From NCBI RefSeq assembly GCF_001675285.1, contig NZ_LSGQ01000029.1, positions 118,853-182,852 on the forward strand: 64,000 nucleotides of DNA. Reading direction: 5' to 3'. This DNA is from Elizabethkingia miricola. Its GTDB lineage: Bacteria; Bacteroidota; Bacteroidia; Flavobacteriales; Weeksellaceae. Shown piece by piece: positions 8,920-19,449 of this stretch. The notes beneath the pieces are model-generated. The model saw nothing but the letters and a program-made list of their open reading frames with translations, had not been told where the DNA came from and did not search any database. Each line of letters starts with the position of its first letter. The first letter of the stretch is position 1. The translations under genes were made by a program, and so were the position numbers.

Positions 8920-11043
8920 CTACAAAATCATAGAAAGCTGAATGCGTTTTCTTTGAGCATCTATTTCCACAACTTTTACCTGTACATGCTGATGGAGTTT
9001 TACCACTTCATTGACATCTGAAACAAAGCCTTCCTTTAGTTGAGAGATATGTACCAAACCGCTTTCTTTAATACCTATGTCTACGAAGCAACCGAAAGCT
9101 GTAATATTGTTAACAATACCCGGAAGAATCATTCCGGTTTTTACATCTTCCAGCTTACGAATGTTCTTGTCAAATTCAAATACTTTAGCGGCTTTTCGGG
9201 GATCCAATCCTGGTTTTTCCAATTCCTTTAGAATATCCTGAATTCCTAAAATACCGGTATGATCAGCAACATAATTTTCTGGTTTTACCAGAGCAATTTT
9301 TTCTTTGTTACCAATAAAATCACTCAGTGAAATGCTGAGGTCTTTGGCCATTTTTTCTACAATAGAGTAAGCTTCCGGGTGGACAGAAGAGTTATCAAGC
9401 GGATTTTCTGCTTCTCTGATGCGTAAAAATCCGGCAGCCTGCTGAAAAGCTTTCTCTCCAAGTCGCGGAACTTTCTTTAAAGATTTTCTGTTGGTGAAAG
9501 GTCCATTTTCAGTACGGAAGTTGACAATATTTTCTGCCATTTTCTCTCCAATTCCCGAAACATAGCTTAACAGGGATTTGCTGGCTGTATTCAGATTAAT
9601 CCCCACAGAGTTTACACAACGCATAACAGTAGAATCCAGTTCGTCTTTTAGTAAAGTCTGGTCTACATCGTGCTGATACTGACCAACACCAATAGATTTT
9701 GGATCTATCTTTACTAATTCAGCTAATGGGTCGGAGAGTCTGCGTCCAATAGAAACAGCACCTCTTACGGTAACATCATAGCTTGGGAATTCTTCTCTGG
9801 CAATTTTAGAAGCTGAATAAACAGATGCTCCGGCTTCGGAGACTACAAAAACCTGTAAAGGTCTGTCAAACGCTATTTTTTTGATGAAAAACTCTGTTTC
9901 ACGAGAGGCTGTTCCGTTTCCGATAGATATAGCTTCAATGTTGTAAGCATTTACCATCGACCGGATTTTCTTCATCGCAGTTCCGGTTTCGTTTTGTGGT
10001 GCATGCGGATATATATTTTCATTATGAAGTAAATCGCCTTTCTCATCAAGGCAGACAACTTTACATCCCGTTCTGTAACCAGGATCTATAGCTAAAATTC
10101 TTTTTTCTCCCAAAGGTGAAGCGAGTAGTAGCTGACGCAGATTTTCTGCAAAGACTTCAATGGCCTTAGTATCAGCTTTTAGTTTAGCTTCCTGCAATAC
10201 TTCATTAGAAATGGCAGGTTCCAGCAATCTTTTATAAGAATCTTTTGCTGCCAGTTTTATCTGATCTGCACATTCATTATTACCTCTAATCATAGCTTTT
10301 TCTATAATCTGAAGAGCCTCATCTTTATCAGCGTCTATACTAAACTTTATAAAGCCTTCAGCCTCGGCACGCAGCATTGCCAGAAGTCTGTGCGAAGGTA
10401 TTCTGGAAATACTTTCTTTCCAGTCAAAATACTGAGAGAATTTTTGTGCAGCTTCTTCGTCTTTTTTAGCTTTAACAACTTTAGAGGAAATCTCTGCTTT
10501 ATACTGGAATAATTTTCTTAATTGTTTCCGGATGAAAAGATGTTCATTCATCCATTCTGCAATAATATCCCGGGCTCCCTGCAAAGCATCTTCCTCTGAC
10601 GGAACATTATCCGAAATATAACGCGAAGCTGTTCCGGTAAGATCAGAAGTATTCTGAGCCATAATAATTTTTGCCAAAGGCTCTAGACCCAAAGCTCGTG
10701 CAGTGTCGGCTTTTGTTTTCTTTTTCTTTTTGTAGGGAAGATAAAGATCTTCCAGATACTGGAGGTCAAAAGAAGATTCTATTTTGGAGCGAAGTTCTTC
10801 AGTTAAAGAACCCTGTTCTTCTATAGATTTTAGAATTGACTCTTTACGTTTAACGATTTCATCGTACTGTTTCGACAGTTTAGCAATTTGCTCAATCTGT
10901 ACTTCGTCCAGATTTCCGGTTCTGTCTTTTCTGTAACGGGCAATAAAAGGAATGGTACAATCTTCTGAAAGAAGTTGTAGAGTGGTTTCAATTCCCTTTG
11001 TGGGAACTGATATATGTTGCTGAATATATTCGGTTTTTGTCAT
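8920..11043 (-). CDS. tex: Tex-like RNA-binding S1 protein
   Basis: A 707-residue Tex protein, a conserved nucleic-acid-binding factor implicated in transcription and toxin expression control. Domains in order: an N-terminal helical Tex region (SVPTKGIETTLQLL, FIARYRKDRTGNLDE), a YqgF/RNase H-like domain near residues 320-450 (ILAIDPGYRTGCKVVCLD), a helix-hairpin-helix segment (SLLSYVSGIGEKMAENIV), and a C-terminal S1 domain (GMILPGIVNNITAFGCFVDIG). It is slightly shorter than the approximately 770-residue Tex of proteobacteria. The start MTKTEYIQQHI is clear. It is a single-gene unit, isolated by hairpins on both sides. Confidence 0.95.
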   Translation of the reverse strand: MTKTEYIQQHISVPTKGIETTLQLLSEDCTIPFIARYRKDRTGNLDEVQIEQIAKLSKQYDEIVKRKESILKSIEEQGSLTEELRSKIESSFDLQYLEDLYLPYKKKKKTKADTARALGLEPLAKIIMAQNTSDLTGTASRYISDNVPSEEDALQGARDIIAEWMNEHLFIRKQLRKLFQYKAEISSKVVKAKKDEEAAQKFSQYFDWKESISRIPSHRLLAMLRAEAEGFIKFSIDADKDEALQIIEKAMIRGNNECADQIKLAAKDSYKRLLEPAISNEVLQEAKLKADTKAIEVFAENLRQLLLASPLGEKRILAIDPGYRTGCKVVCLDEKGDLLHNENIYPHAPQNETGTAMKKIRSMVNAYNIEAISIGNGTASRETEFFIKKIAFDRPLQVFVVSEAGASVYSASKIAREEFPSYDVTVRGAVSIGRRLSDPLAELVKIDPKSIGVGQYQHDVDQTLLKDELDSTVMRCVNSVGINLNTASKSLLSYVSGIGEKMAENIVNFRTENGPFTNRKSLKKVPRLGEKAFQQAAGFLRIREAENPLDNSSVHPEAYSIVEKMAKDLSISLSDFIGNKEKIALVKPENYVADHTGILGIQDILKELEKPGLDPRKAAKVFEFDKNIRKLEDVKTGMILPGIVNNITAFGCFVDIGIKESGLVHISQLKEGFVSDVNEVVKLHQHVQVKVVEIDAQRKRIQLSMIL

Positions 11044-11103
11044 GTTAAATAGAAAGAACCGCTAAGATAAGAGAAGTATAGGGGATTTAAAGAATTTAGA
11101 ATT

Positions 11104-11137
11104 AAAAAAACGAGAAGCATTTTGCCTCTCGTTTTTT
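11104..11137 (-). terminator. terminator of the PoxB-type oxidase gene
   Basis: ACGAGA/TCTCGT-based stem flanked by runs of A and T (AAAAAACGAGA...TCTCGTTTTTT), with one mismatch. It lies between the minus-strand oxidase gene and tex. It would stop transcription of the oxidase before tex. Confidence 0.65.
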
Positions 11138-11171
11138 ATGACTGAAATCTCTTAGCTAAATGGAATTGTGC

Positions 11172-12899
11172 CTAGAAAATATGCTTATAATTAGATTTTA
11201 TAGTATCGAGTACTTCATTTACACGGCCGCCAAGCATTAGTTTTGTCATGGATTTTGCCATTCCTATAATCTGACCTGCATCTACTTTTGGCGGCATTGC
11301 CAGTGCATTTGGATTTGTGAAGACATTTAGCAGATAAGGGCCATTATAATCGAAAGCCCTTTTTACAGCTGCTTCAACATCTTCAACCTTATGAATATTT
11401 TCACCTGTAATTCCCATGGCATCTGCGACCTTTGCAAAATCAGGGTTGATCATATCTGTCTGATTGTCCGGAAGGCCGGCAACCTGCATTTCCAGTCGAA
11501 CCATTCCTAAAGCCCGGTTATTGAATACAATAATTTTAACGGGAAGATTGTATTGGTGAATAGTTGCTAAATCACCTAATAACATAGAAATTCCGCCATC
11601 ACCACACATTGCTACAACTTGTCTTTCAGGATGGGAGAGTGCAGCTCCTATTGCCATAGGCATTGCATTGGCCATGGAGCCATGATTAAATGAACCCAGC
11701 ATTTTTCTTTTACCGGTAGATTTTATAAAGCGTGCTCCCCATACACAGGTCATGCCGGTATCTACAGTAAATATGGTATCATCATTTGCATGACTGCAAA
11801 TAGTAGAAGCCAGATATTCAGGTTGTATATTATCTTCTGATCCGGAATCTTTAACATAGGTTTCCAGATTCTCTTTTACTTTTTCATAGTACTTCCGCTG
11901 TTCATCGAGAAATTCCGAATCTTCTTTTACCTTGATAAGCGGCAAAAGGGCTTTGATGGTTTCTTTAGCATCACCACATAGTCCCAGATCCACTTGTGCA
12001 CGTCTGCCTAGGCGTTCCGGAGCTAAGTCAACCTGAGCGATTTTATTCTTTTCGGGCATGAATGCCTGATAAGGAAAGTCTGTTCCGAATAATAATATCA
12101 AATCGGAATCACACATACTGTTGTAAGCAGAGGGTAGGCCCAATAGTCCCGTCATTCCGACTTCATTAGGATTGTCATGCTGCATGGACATTTTTCCACG
12201 GAAGGAATAGCCTACAGGAGCTTTTAACTGCTGCGACAGCTGAACAACTTCTGCATGTGCATTTTCAGCACCAATACCACAGAAGATAGTTATTTTTTTG
12301 TTTTCATTGATAAGATCAGCAAGCTGCTGCAATTCCTGATCATTGGGTCTGATTAAAGGCTGGGTAAAGAAGAACCGATTGGAAGTTACATTTTCCTTTG
12401 CTTTTAGTTCAGAGACATCTCCCGGAAGTCCCACAACGGCAACTCCTTTCTTAGAAATGGCATGCTGAATTGCTGTCTGCAAAATTCTGGGTGCCTGCTC
12501 GGGGGTCATTATCATTTGATTGTAAACACTGCAATCGTCGAATAGTTTAATGGTATTGGTCTCCTGAAAGTAATCCATACCCATTTCATTGGTATTGATT
12601 GTAGAAGCAATAACCAGCATTGGAGCATGCCCGCGGTGCGCATCGTAAACGCCATTAATCAGATGTACATGCCCCGGACCACAACTGCCTGCACAGCAGG
12701 CCAATCCATCCAACTCGGCCTCTGCTGCGGCAGCATAAGCACCAACTTCTTCATGACGGACATGTATCCATTTTATTTTTCCGTTTTTGCGAACGGCATC
12801 GTTAAGGTGATTAAGGCTGTCTCCGGTAACGGCATAGATACGTTTTATACCAGCATCAACAAGCATGTCGACCATTTGCTCGGCGATATTTTTTTCCAT
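11172..12899 (-). CDS. poxB: thiamine-pyrophosphate-dependent pyruvate oxidase (PoxB-type)
   Basis: A 575-residue TPP enzyme that aligns in length and order with pyruvate:quinone oxidoreductase PoxB, which converts pyruvate to acetate and CO2 at the membrane. Visible landmarks: RHEEVGAYAAAAEAELDG with the TPP glutamate near residue 50, AGSCGPGHVHLINGVYDAHR, a central FAD-type domain, and the TPP/Mg motif GDGGISMLLGDLA followed by IIVFNN. The C-terminus (GRVNEVLDTIKSNYKHIF) corresponds to the PoxB lipid-binding tail. Acetolactate synthase and glyoxylate carboligase share the fold, but LLGSFNHGSMANAMP favours PoxB. It is a lone gene. A TAGATTTG box lies about 30 bp upstream on the minus strand. 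Confidence 0.85.
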   Translation of the reverse strand: MEKNIAEQMVDMLVDAGIKRIYAVTGDSLNHLNDAVRKNGKIKWIHVRHEEVGAYAAAAEAELDGLACCAGSCGPGHVHLINGVYDAHRGHAPMLVIASTINTNEMGMDYFQETNTIKLFDDCSVYNQMIMTPEQAPRILQTAIQHAISKKGVAVVGLPGDVSELKAKENVTSNRFFFTQPLIRPNDQELQQLADLINENKKITIFCGIGAENAHAEVVQLSQQLKAPVGYSFRGKMSMQHDNPNEVGMTGLLGLPSAYNSMCDSDLILLFGTDFPYQAFMPEKNKIAQVDLAPERLGRRAQVDLGLCGDAKETIKALLPLIKVKEDSEFLDEQRKYYEKVKENLETYVKDSGSEDNIQPEYLASTICSHANDDTIFTVDTGMTCVWGARFIKSTGKRKMLGSFNHGSMANAMPMAIGAALSHPERQVVAMCGDGGISMLLGDLATIHQYNLPVKIIVFNNRALGMVRLEMQVAGLPDNQTDMINPDFAKVADAMGITGENIHKVEDVEAAVKRAFDYNGPYLLNVFTNPNALAMPPKVDAGQIIGMAKSMTKLMLGGRVNEVLDTIKSNYKHIF

Positions 12900-13159
12900 A
12901 ATGTTTTGTTTTGGTTGGTTTCTAACAAATCTACAGCCTTTTTATTTAGTATTACTGATTGAAATTTTACATAAATATTTTAATTTTTTATAAATGAAAT
13001 ATCTAGAGGAAGCGAGTTTCAAAATGTTTATTTTTTGTTTCCGGATAATCTTAGATTTATTTTACAGATAGCCTATAAAAAGCACAATCCTCTAAATGTT
13101 TACACAAATAGAGGATGGCTCACAGCTAGTTTTACACAAAATTAAAACCAATAATATAT
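12900..13159. other. 260-bp intergenic region upstream of poxB
   Basis: AT-rich spacer between the DUF1275 gene and poxB, both on the minus strand. It contains a minus-strand -7-like box TAGATTTG (12926-12933) but no convincing -33 TTG at the right distance. I see no ORF or strong hairpin. Confidence 0.35.
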
Positions 13160-13987
13160 TTAATCTTCGAAAATGAATTTTCGTTTTTCCTTTCTTTTTG
13201 GAATACCATGGATCTTGTCGTACAGATATGCCAGCATGGTTGGCTTTCTATAAATCCTGCTATGTCTGTATCTGGTATTGAAGTGCCTTAGGTGAATTTT
13301 ATAGGCATCATACCCGATTACGACTAGAAGACATAAGCTGATCACATAAAATACTCTGAACTCCAGATAGTAATAGGTAAGTCCGGAGAATACAGCTCCT
13401 GCTACATAGGCAATCATAATGCTTAACAATACTTTAGCTCTGGCAATAAGCTCCGGATTCTTTCTGTATTTTTTATGAGTAAACATTGAAAACAAAATTC
13501 CTAAGTCGGTTGTAGTACCTGTAAGGTGGGTTGTTTTTATAGAGAAATTGGAAATACTCGCGGTAAGACCGTTTTGTAAACCAGTTGCAAATAACATTAA
13601 TGCAACCAGATATTCCGTTTCTTCCAGTGTTTTCTGATAATAAAGCTGTCCGTAGACACCAACGAACAATAAACATATAATCTCCAGAACAATAGGCATT
13701 GCATGTGCAAAGTATTTGCTCTTGCTATTAAAATTTATAACGATAAGGTTGGATAAAAAGCTTCCGAAAAAGAATAAGAAGATCCATCCTCCGACTACTG
13801 CAGCTTTTGCCCAGCTTCCTTTACTTATTTCGGCTGCCAGAATTGCATAGTGTCCTGTTACGTTTGATGTAAATGAAAGAAATATTAATAGAGATGCTAT
13901 ATTTATAGTTCCGGCCGTAAAAGCTGTCAGCGTCCCTAACCTGATATTGTCTCCCAATGTTCTGCTGTTACTATAATTTCTTAACAT
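13160..13987 (-). CDS. DUF1275 (YoaK-type) membrane protein
   Basis: A 275-residue inner-membrane protein with six or seven hydrophobic helices. The DUF1275 pattern is visible in GTLTAFTAGTINIASLLIF, the SNVTGHYAILA segment, ATGLQNGLTASIS and TTHLTGTTTDLG. The family is widespread and its biochemical role is unknown. The C-terminus is strongly basic (HGIPKRKEKRKFIFED) and probably cytoplasmic. A gene for a Usp-like protein ends 25 bp upstream of the start in the same direction, so the two likely form an operon. Confidence 0.85.
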   Translation of the reverse strand: MLRNYSNSRTLGDNIRLGTLTAFTAGTINIASLLIFLSFTSNVTGHYAILAAEISKGSWAKAAVVGGWIFLFFFGSFLSNLIVINFNSKSKYFAHAMPIVLEIICLLFVGVYGQLYYQKTLEETEYLVALMLFATGLQNGLTASISNFSIKTTHLTGTTTDLGILFSMFTHKKYRKNPELIARAKVLLSIMIAYVAGAVFSGLTYYYLEFRVFYVISLCLLVVIGYDAYKIHLRHFNTRYRHSRIYRKPTMLAYLYDKIHGIPKRKEKRKFIFED

Positions 13988-14012
13988 TTGTGTGAATTTT
14001 ATTTGTTGTTAA

Positions 14013-14513
14013 TTAGCTTCCTGTGCTTGCGAAAATTTCCGCAAGTCTTCCTCTTTCCGGTAAGCTCTGAGGAACATCAACGGAAATTTCAGTGTATTGC
14101 AATTCTTTACATTTTCTGATGTAAGGGATAATGCTGAATTTTCCTTTTCCTTTGCTTCTTATATAAGGAGAGTAGTAAGCCTCCTGAATGTTTGCTGCTT
14201 TTACATAGTTGTTGAATGTTCTCTGAAAACTTCCTGTAAAAACATCACAAACAATTTTGTCTACCAGATGTGAATACTTGTTACGGATGATTTCATACGC
14301 ATCACAGAATTCCTGTGGTCTGATTTTATTGAAAATTGTGTTTTTGTTTGTGAATAAAAGGTCTCTTATAGAGTCGCCCATTTCGTATCCGGAAACAAAC
14401 AGTATGTTATATTGGGTATTATCCTGTAAAGCATTTTTTTCATGTAATACTCTTTTTAATATGTTTAATGATTCTAGTGAGTAATCAGTGGCTATTAAAA
14501 TGGTCTTGCTCAT
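14013..14513 (-). CDS. Usp-like protein of unknown function
   Basis: A 166-residue soluble protein beginning MSKTILIATDYSLESLNILKRVL, which resembles the first strand and helix of the universal stress protein fold. The usual ATP-binding GxxGxxxxGxxS motif is not evident, and the second half (FTGSFQRTFNNYVKAANIQEAYYSP) does not match UspA closely. It therefore may be a diverged or non-nucleotide-binding relative. It precedes the DUF1275 membrane protein by 25 bp, so they probably share a transcript. A TAGTTTTG box lies upstream on the minus strand (14555-14562). Confidence 0.55.
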   Translation of the reverse strand: MSKTILIATDYSLESLNILKRVLHEKNALQDNTQYNILFVSGYEMGDSIRDLLFTNKNTIFNKIRPQEFCDAYEIIRNKYSHLVDKIVCDVFTGSFQRTFNNYVKAANIQEAYYSPYIRSKGKGKFSIIPYIRKCKELQYTEISVDVPQSLPERGRLAEIFASTGS

Positions 14514-14682
14514 AACTTTTGGGTTTGGTTCTGTATTATCTTATTTTGATGATACAAAACTATATCCGCCGTATTAGAACTTCTTTGGAAACAAATTAAA
14601 ATGTGATTAAAGAGATTAAAATGAGATTAGAATTTTAATTTTGACAAACTCTGAAACCTGAACGAAAGAGAATAGCAAATAT

Positions 14683-14710
14683 AAAAACCTTACAATTTTG
14701 TAAGGTTTTT
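14683..14710 (-). terminator. terminator after the histidine kinase gene
   Basis: Perfect 13-bp stem AAAAACCTTACAA/TTGTAAGGTTTTT with a 2-base loop. It lies 45 bp past the kinase stop on the minus strand and is symmetric, so it could also act on the plus strand. Confidence 0.8.
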
Positions 14711-14754
14711 ATGTATAAATACAGAAGCTCACAGAGCTATATAGACAGGTTTAT

Positions 14755-16164
14755 TTAGGCTTGTTTTTCCTCATTCTGTGTACTGTAAAAATTAGGGAAA
14801 CGAAGCTGTACTGTTGTTCCCTGATTTTCGTGTGATGTCACTATAAGTTCTCCGTGGTGTATTCTTACAATGTTTCGTGCAAGCGGAAGTCCTATTCCGT
14901 AACCTTCATAATTTTTGGTATTAGATGCTCTGAAGAACGGATCATAAATTTTATTCATCTCTTCCTGTGGGATACCAATTCCGGCATCTTTTACAATGAT
15001 ATAAACATCTGTATCTGTCGCTCCCAGAGAAACTCTTACCTGCTGGAAGTTAGAATATTTACATCCGTTACTGATAATATTGGCCAGCGCGAGATGCAAT
15101 AGCTGCTCATTCCCCTGTACTTTAAGCTTTTTGGGATTATCAGGAAGCATACTGATATCAAGGTATATATTGTTTCGGGGATCGATTCTTTTCAAGGTTT
15201 CGATAACATCCCAAAGCAGCTGATCAGTTCTTACCTTATCGAACTTCTGAATTTTACCATCAAATCCGGTCTGGGCAATCATTAATAAAGCTTTAATTTT
15301 TTTGTCCAGTTTTTCTGCTTCGTTCAGGATAATTTCCAGCGTATCTTTGTACTCGCCAGCAGTTCTGTTAATGGAAAGTGCTACATCTGCTTCTCCCATA
15401 ATAGAGGTAAGGGGAGTTCTTAGTTCATGTGAAACATTTCCGATAAGATGATTCTGAGTTTCAAAAGAAGTTTCGATACGATTCAGCATATCGTTGAACG
15501 TTTCAACCAACTCGTTAAGTTCTTTATTGTCCGGTTGAGCTTCCAGTCTGAGGTGTAGATTTTCAGAGCTGATTTCTTTTACCTTACCTGTAATTTTTAA
15601 TATAGGCTTGAATAGAGTTTTGGATAAATAAAAAGAGAAGATCATACTGAAGAATAGGGACAGTACAATACAGGTAATAAGTGTTCTTTTAAGATATTCC
15701 AGATAATAAGCTACATAGTGATTTTTTGCAGAAGCAATGGCTATATAGTCTTTATCATCAAACCTAAAAGTCTGCCCGATATAATAAAACTCTTTATCAT
15801 TATAATTAGCTTCTCCGTTCTTTACAATATTTCTGAAAAAGGAAGAAGGAATATGAACTTCCTGAGATATTTTGCTGAAATTGGAATCTCTTGGAACAGC
15901 AAAAACATAATCCTTTTCCATTGGGAGTTCCTCATCGTTCAGGCTGTTGAGGATATAGTTTTCCGGAAGATCCAGATATTCTTTACCCTTTTCTATCTGT
16001 ATAATAGTTGTCGTACGGATTTTAAGCAGTTCATAAAACCGTTGATGCGAAAAGTTAACAATGGAAAAATAGACCAGGCCGCTAAAGAGAATAATAATAC
16101 TGGTAAATACCAGCATTAAAAGTATCATGGTTTTGGTCTGATTCGTAATAACTCTGTTAAACAT
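14755..16164 (-). CDS. membrane sensor histidine kinase
   Basis: A 469-residue two-component kinase. The first transmembrane helix (TMILLMLVFTSIIILFSGLV) and a second at about residues 165-185 bracket a periplasmic sensor of about 125 residues. HAMP, HisKA and HATPase domains follow. The phosphoacceptor is H246 in NVSHELRTPLTS. ATP-lid motifs include ANIISNGCKYSNFQQVRV, DAGIGIP and GYGIGLPLARNIV. It starts 3 bp after the response-regulator stop, so both genes are cotranscribed and form a cognate pair resembling CusS/CopS-like or ArlS-like kinases. The signal is unknown. No target operon is adjacent. Confidence 0.92.
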   Translation of the reverse strand: MFNRVITNQTKTMILLMLVFTSIIILFSGLVYFSIVNFSHQRFYELLKIRTTTIIQIEKGKEYLDLPENYILNSLNDEELPMEKDYVFAVPRDSNFSKISQEVHIPSSFFRNIVKNGEANYNDKEFYYIGQTFRFDDKDYIAIASAKNHYVAYYLEYLKRTLITCIVLSLFFSMIFSFYLSKTLFKPILKITGKVKEISSENLHLRLEAQPDNKELNELVETFNDMLNRIETSFETQNHLIGNVSHELRTPLTSIMGEADVALSINRTAGEYKDTLEIILNEAEKLDKKIKALLMIAQTGFDGKIQKFDKVRTDQLLWDVIETLKRIDPRNNIYLDISMLPDNPKKLKVQGNEQLLHLALANIISNGCKYSNFQQVRVSLGATDTDVYIIVKDAGIGIPQEEMNKIYDPFFRASNTKNYEGYGIGLPLARNIVRIHHGELIVTSHENQGTTVQLRFPNFYSTQNEEKQA

Positions 16165-16167
16165 CTG

Positions 16168-16875
16168 CTATGGTCTTTTTAATACATATCCCATCCCGAT
16201 AACCGTATGGATTAATTTGCTATTATCCTGATTGTCCAGTTTCTTTCTAAGATAGTTTACATAAACATCTACTACATTGGTTCCCAGTTCATAGTTTACA
16301 CCCCATACCGCATCCAGAATTTCGACGCGGGAAATAACTTTTTCGGGATTGTTAAGGAAATAAACCAGGAGTTTGTATTCTGTAGATGTAAGATTTACTT
16401 CTTCTCCGCCTCTTGTCACTTTCTTGGTATAATCATTAACGATGAGATCCGAGAATTTATAAATATGTTCCTCATCGACTTCAGGCTCCGGAATTTCCGG
16501 AACAGGATTGTTACTGCTTCTTCTTAATAACGATTTGATACGGGCTACAAGCTCAATAAATTTGAAAGGCTTTACCAGATAATCATCACCGCCACTTTCC
16601 AGTCCTAATACTATGTTTTCTGAAGTCCCGAGCGCTGTAAGGAAAAGAATTGGTACTTGCTTATTGGTTTTTCTGATCTCTTTGCATACATCAAGACCAT
16701 TCATTTCAGGAAGCATAATATCCAGGATTACAAGGTCAAAATCATTAGCTTCTACCAGCTGTACACCGGTACGGCCGTCAAAGGCTACAGAAATTTCATA
16801 ACCTTTTTCCTGAAGTCCCTTCTTTATAAATGATACCACACTGGTCTCATCTTCGATCAGAATAATTTTTTCCAT
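16168..16875 (-). CDS. OmpR-family response regulator
   Basis: A 235-residue regulator with an N-terminal receiver (EKIILIEDETSVV, phosphoacceptor D52 in LVILDIMLPEMNG, LTALG, and the conserved lysine in YLVKPF) and a C-terminal winged helix (VNLTSTEYKLLVYFLNNP, VDVYVNYLRKKLD, VIGMGYVLK). The start is ATG 16875. A TTG two codons earlier is less likely. It is the first gene of an operon with the kinase that starts 3 bp later. A minus-strand promoter of flavobacterial type lies just upstream. Confidence 0.95.
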   Translation of the reverse strand: MEKIILIEDETSVVSFIKKGLQEKGYEISVAFDGRTGVQLVEANDFDLVILDIMLPEMNGLDVCKEIRKTNKQVPILFLTALGTSENIVLGLESGGDDYLVKPFKFIELVARIKSLLRRSSNNPVPEIPEPEVDEEHIYKFSDLIVNDYTKKVTRGGEEVNLTSTEYKLLVYFLNNPEKVISRVEILDAVWGVNYELGTNVVDVYVNYLRKKLDNQDNSKLIHTVIGMGYVLKRP

Positions 16876-16890
16876 AAGCAACGAATGTTA

Positions 16891-16919
16891 CAAAAATATA
16901 AAAATTGAAACGCAAACAA
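16891..16919 (-). promoter_or_regulatory. promoter of the response regulator-kinase operon
   Basis: On the minus strand TTG (16919-16917) is followed after 18 bases by TATTTTTG (16898-16891), matching the flavobacterial TTG / TAnnTTTG consensus. The leader to the ATG at 16875 is short. Confidence 0.5.
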
Positions 16920-16972
16920 AACCCGAATGAAGATGATGTTCAGCTGCAGTATATATGAGTATCGGAAAATAG

Positions 16973-17317
16973 CTAATTCTTTTTCACCAGTAAAATCCAG
17001 TCTTCTTCCAGAATTTTGTAGCCCTGATCATAAATAAACCGGTATTCAGAGCCATTTTTATATGTAATAATCTGAGTAATAAAGCTGAAATCAAAACCTA
17101 ATGACAGAAGTTTTTGCTGTGAAATTTTAATTTTTCCTTCTTCATTAATATGATTCAGAATGCGGTAATTTTTTCGCAAACGGTTATTAATGTTCCGCAT
17201 AAGGTTTGTACTGTCTTTATTCTGTCTGTTGTTATATGCATTTCGGCATCCGTCCGAACAGAATTTTTTATCCGATCGGCCTGATATTTTTTCATCACAT
17301 TCCAGACAGAATTGCAT
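16973..17317 (-). CDS. small zinc-finger protein of unknown function
   Basis: A 114-residue protein with an N-terminal treble-clef-like zinc site: CLEC at the start and FCSDGCRNAYNNR about a dozen residues later, giving four cysteines. The rest is basic and then ends in beta-like segments (SEYRFIYDQGYKILEEDWILLVKK). This CxxC...CxxxC start resembles the zinc-ribbon heads of small bacterial DNA- or RNA-associated proteins, but I do not recognise the family. It is a single gene with a clear ATG and faces a 250-bp divergent spacer toward ssb. Confidence 0.65.
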   Translation of the reverse strand: MQFCLECDEKISGRSDKKFCSDGCRNAYNNRQNKDSTNLMRNINNRLRKNYRILNHINEEGKIKISQQKLLSLGFDFSFITQIITYKNGSEYRFIYDQGYKILEEDWILLVKKN

Positions 17318-17567
17318 TTTTTTTATTTAACTATCTCAAATATAATTATTTATTATTTATATTTGATTTATTTGGTTTAAATAATTATATTTTTTGATGA
17401 TAAAAAAGAATATAGAATTAAAATCGTAACTTTTTGATATATAATTTTTTAGTTTCGGTTAAACGATTACAAATGACTATAAATATTTTTTAACCGATTA
17501 AAACATTGTGTAACTTTCATATTTGCTACAGAAAATCAATCGAGTTTAATCTTAAAATCATACAGCC

Positions 17568-17891
17568 ATGTCACTAAGAAACAAAGTTATTTTATTCGGA
17601 CACACGGGTAAAGATGTAGAAGTAACCCAGTTCGAAAAAGGAATTAAAGCTTCCGTTAGTTTAGCAACCAATGATTATTATACCAATACGCAGGGCGAAA
17701 AGATTGAAGAAACCCAATGGCATAATCTTATCGTTTACGGAAAACTGGCAGAAGTTTTTGAAAAGTATGTTACCAAAGGCAAAGAGATTGCTATAGAAGG
17801 AAAATTAACATACAGAAGTTATGAAGATAAAGACGGGAATATGCGCTATATTACTGAGATCAGAGTAGAGGAACTTCTGATGATGAAATAA
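17568..17891 (+). CDS. ssb: short single-stranded DNA-binding protein
   Basis: A 107-residue OB-fold SSB: NKVILFGHTGKDVEVT, IKASVSLATNDYY, EETQWHNLIVYGKLAEVFEKYVTKGKEIAIEGKL and YITEIRVEELLMM are all family-typical. The protein stops immediately after the OB fold. It lacks the linker and the acidic tail ending in a DDDIPF-like peptide, which recruits partner proteins in canonical SSBs (about 150-180 residues). It may be a secondary SSB rather than the replication one. A 250-bp AT-rich spacer precedes it and hisS follows 85 bp downstream. Confidence 0.9.
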   Translation: MSLRNKVILFGHTGKDVEVTQFEKGIKASVSLATNDYYTNTQGEKIEETQWHNLIVYGKLAEVFEKYVTKGKEIAIEGKLTYRSYEDKDGNMRYITEIRVEELLMMK

Positions 17892-17973
17892 TTAATAATA
17901 TTCAGCCTGTTGCAGGTCTATTACATTTATTTGCCACATTATGCTTATTTTTGTGCTTTAAGAGAAAAGATAA

Positions 17974-19326
<1,353 letters not shown>

Positions 19327-19329
19327 ATA

Positions 19330-19352
19330 AAACCACCGTAAGGTGGTTTTTT
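19330..19352 (+). terminator. terminator after hisS
   Basis: Stem AAACCACC/GGTGGTTT with loop GTAA, followed by TTTTTTG. It starts 3 bp after the hisS stop. Confidence 0.85.
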
Positions 19353-19449
19353 GTTGCATAATATTAATGAAAAATTCATTTTAAATATCCTTACTGATAT
19401 CTAAAATAGTTATATTTGGTTTAATTAATAATTCTAAACAATCTAAACT

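Noticed and set aside
11172..12899. Acetolactate synthase
   Set aside because: It shares the TPP fold, but the overall pattern and C-terminal tail match PoxB, and no small subunit or ilv genes are adjacent.
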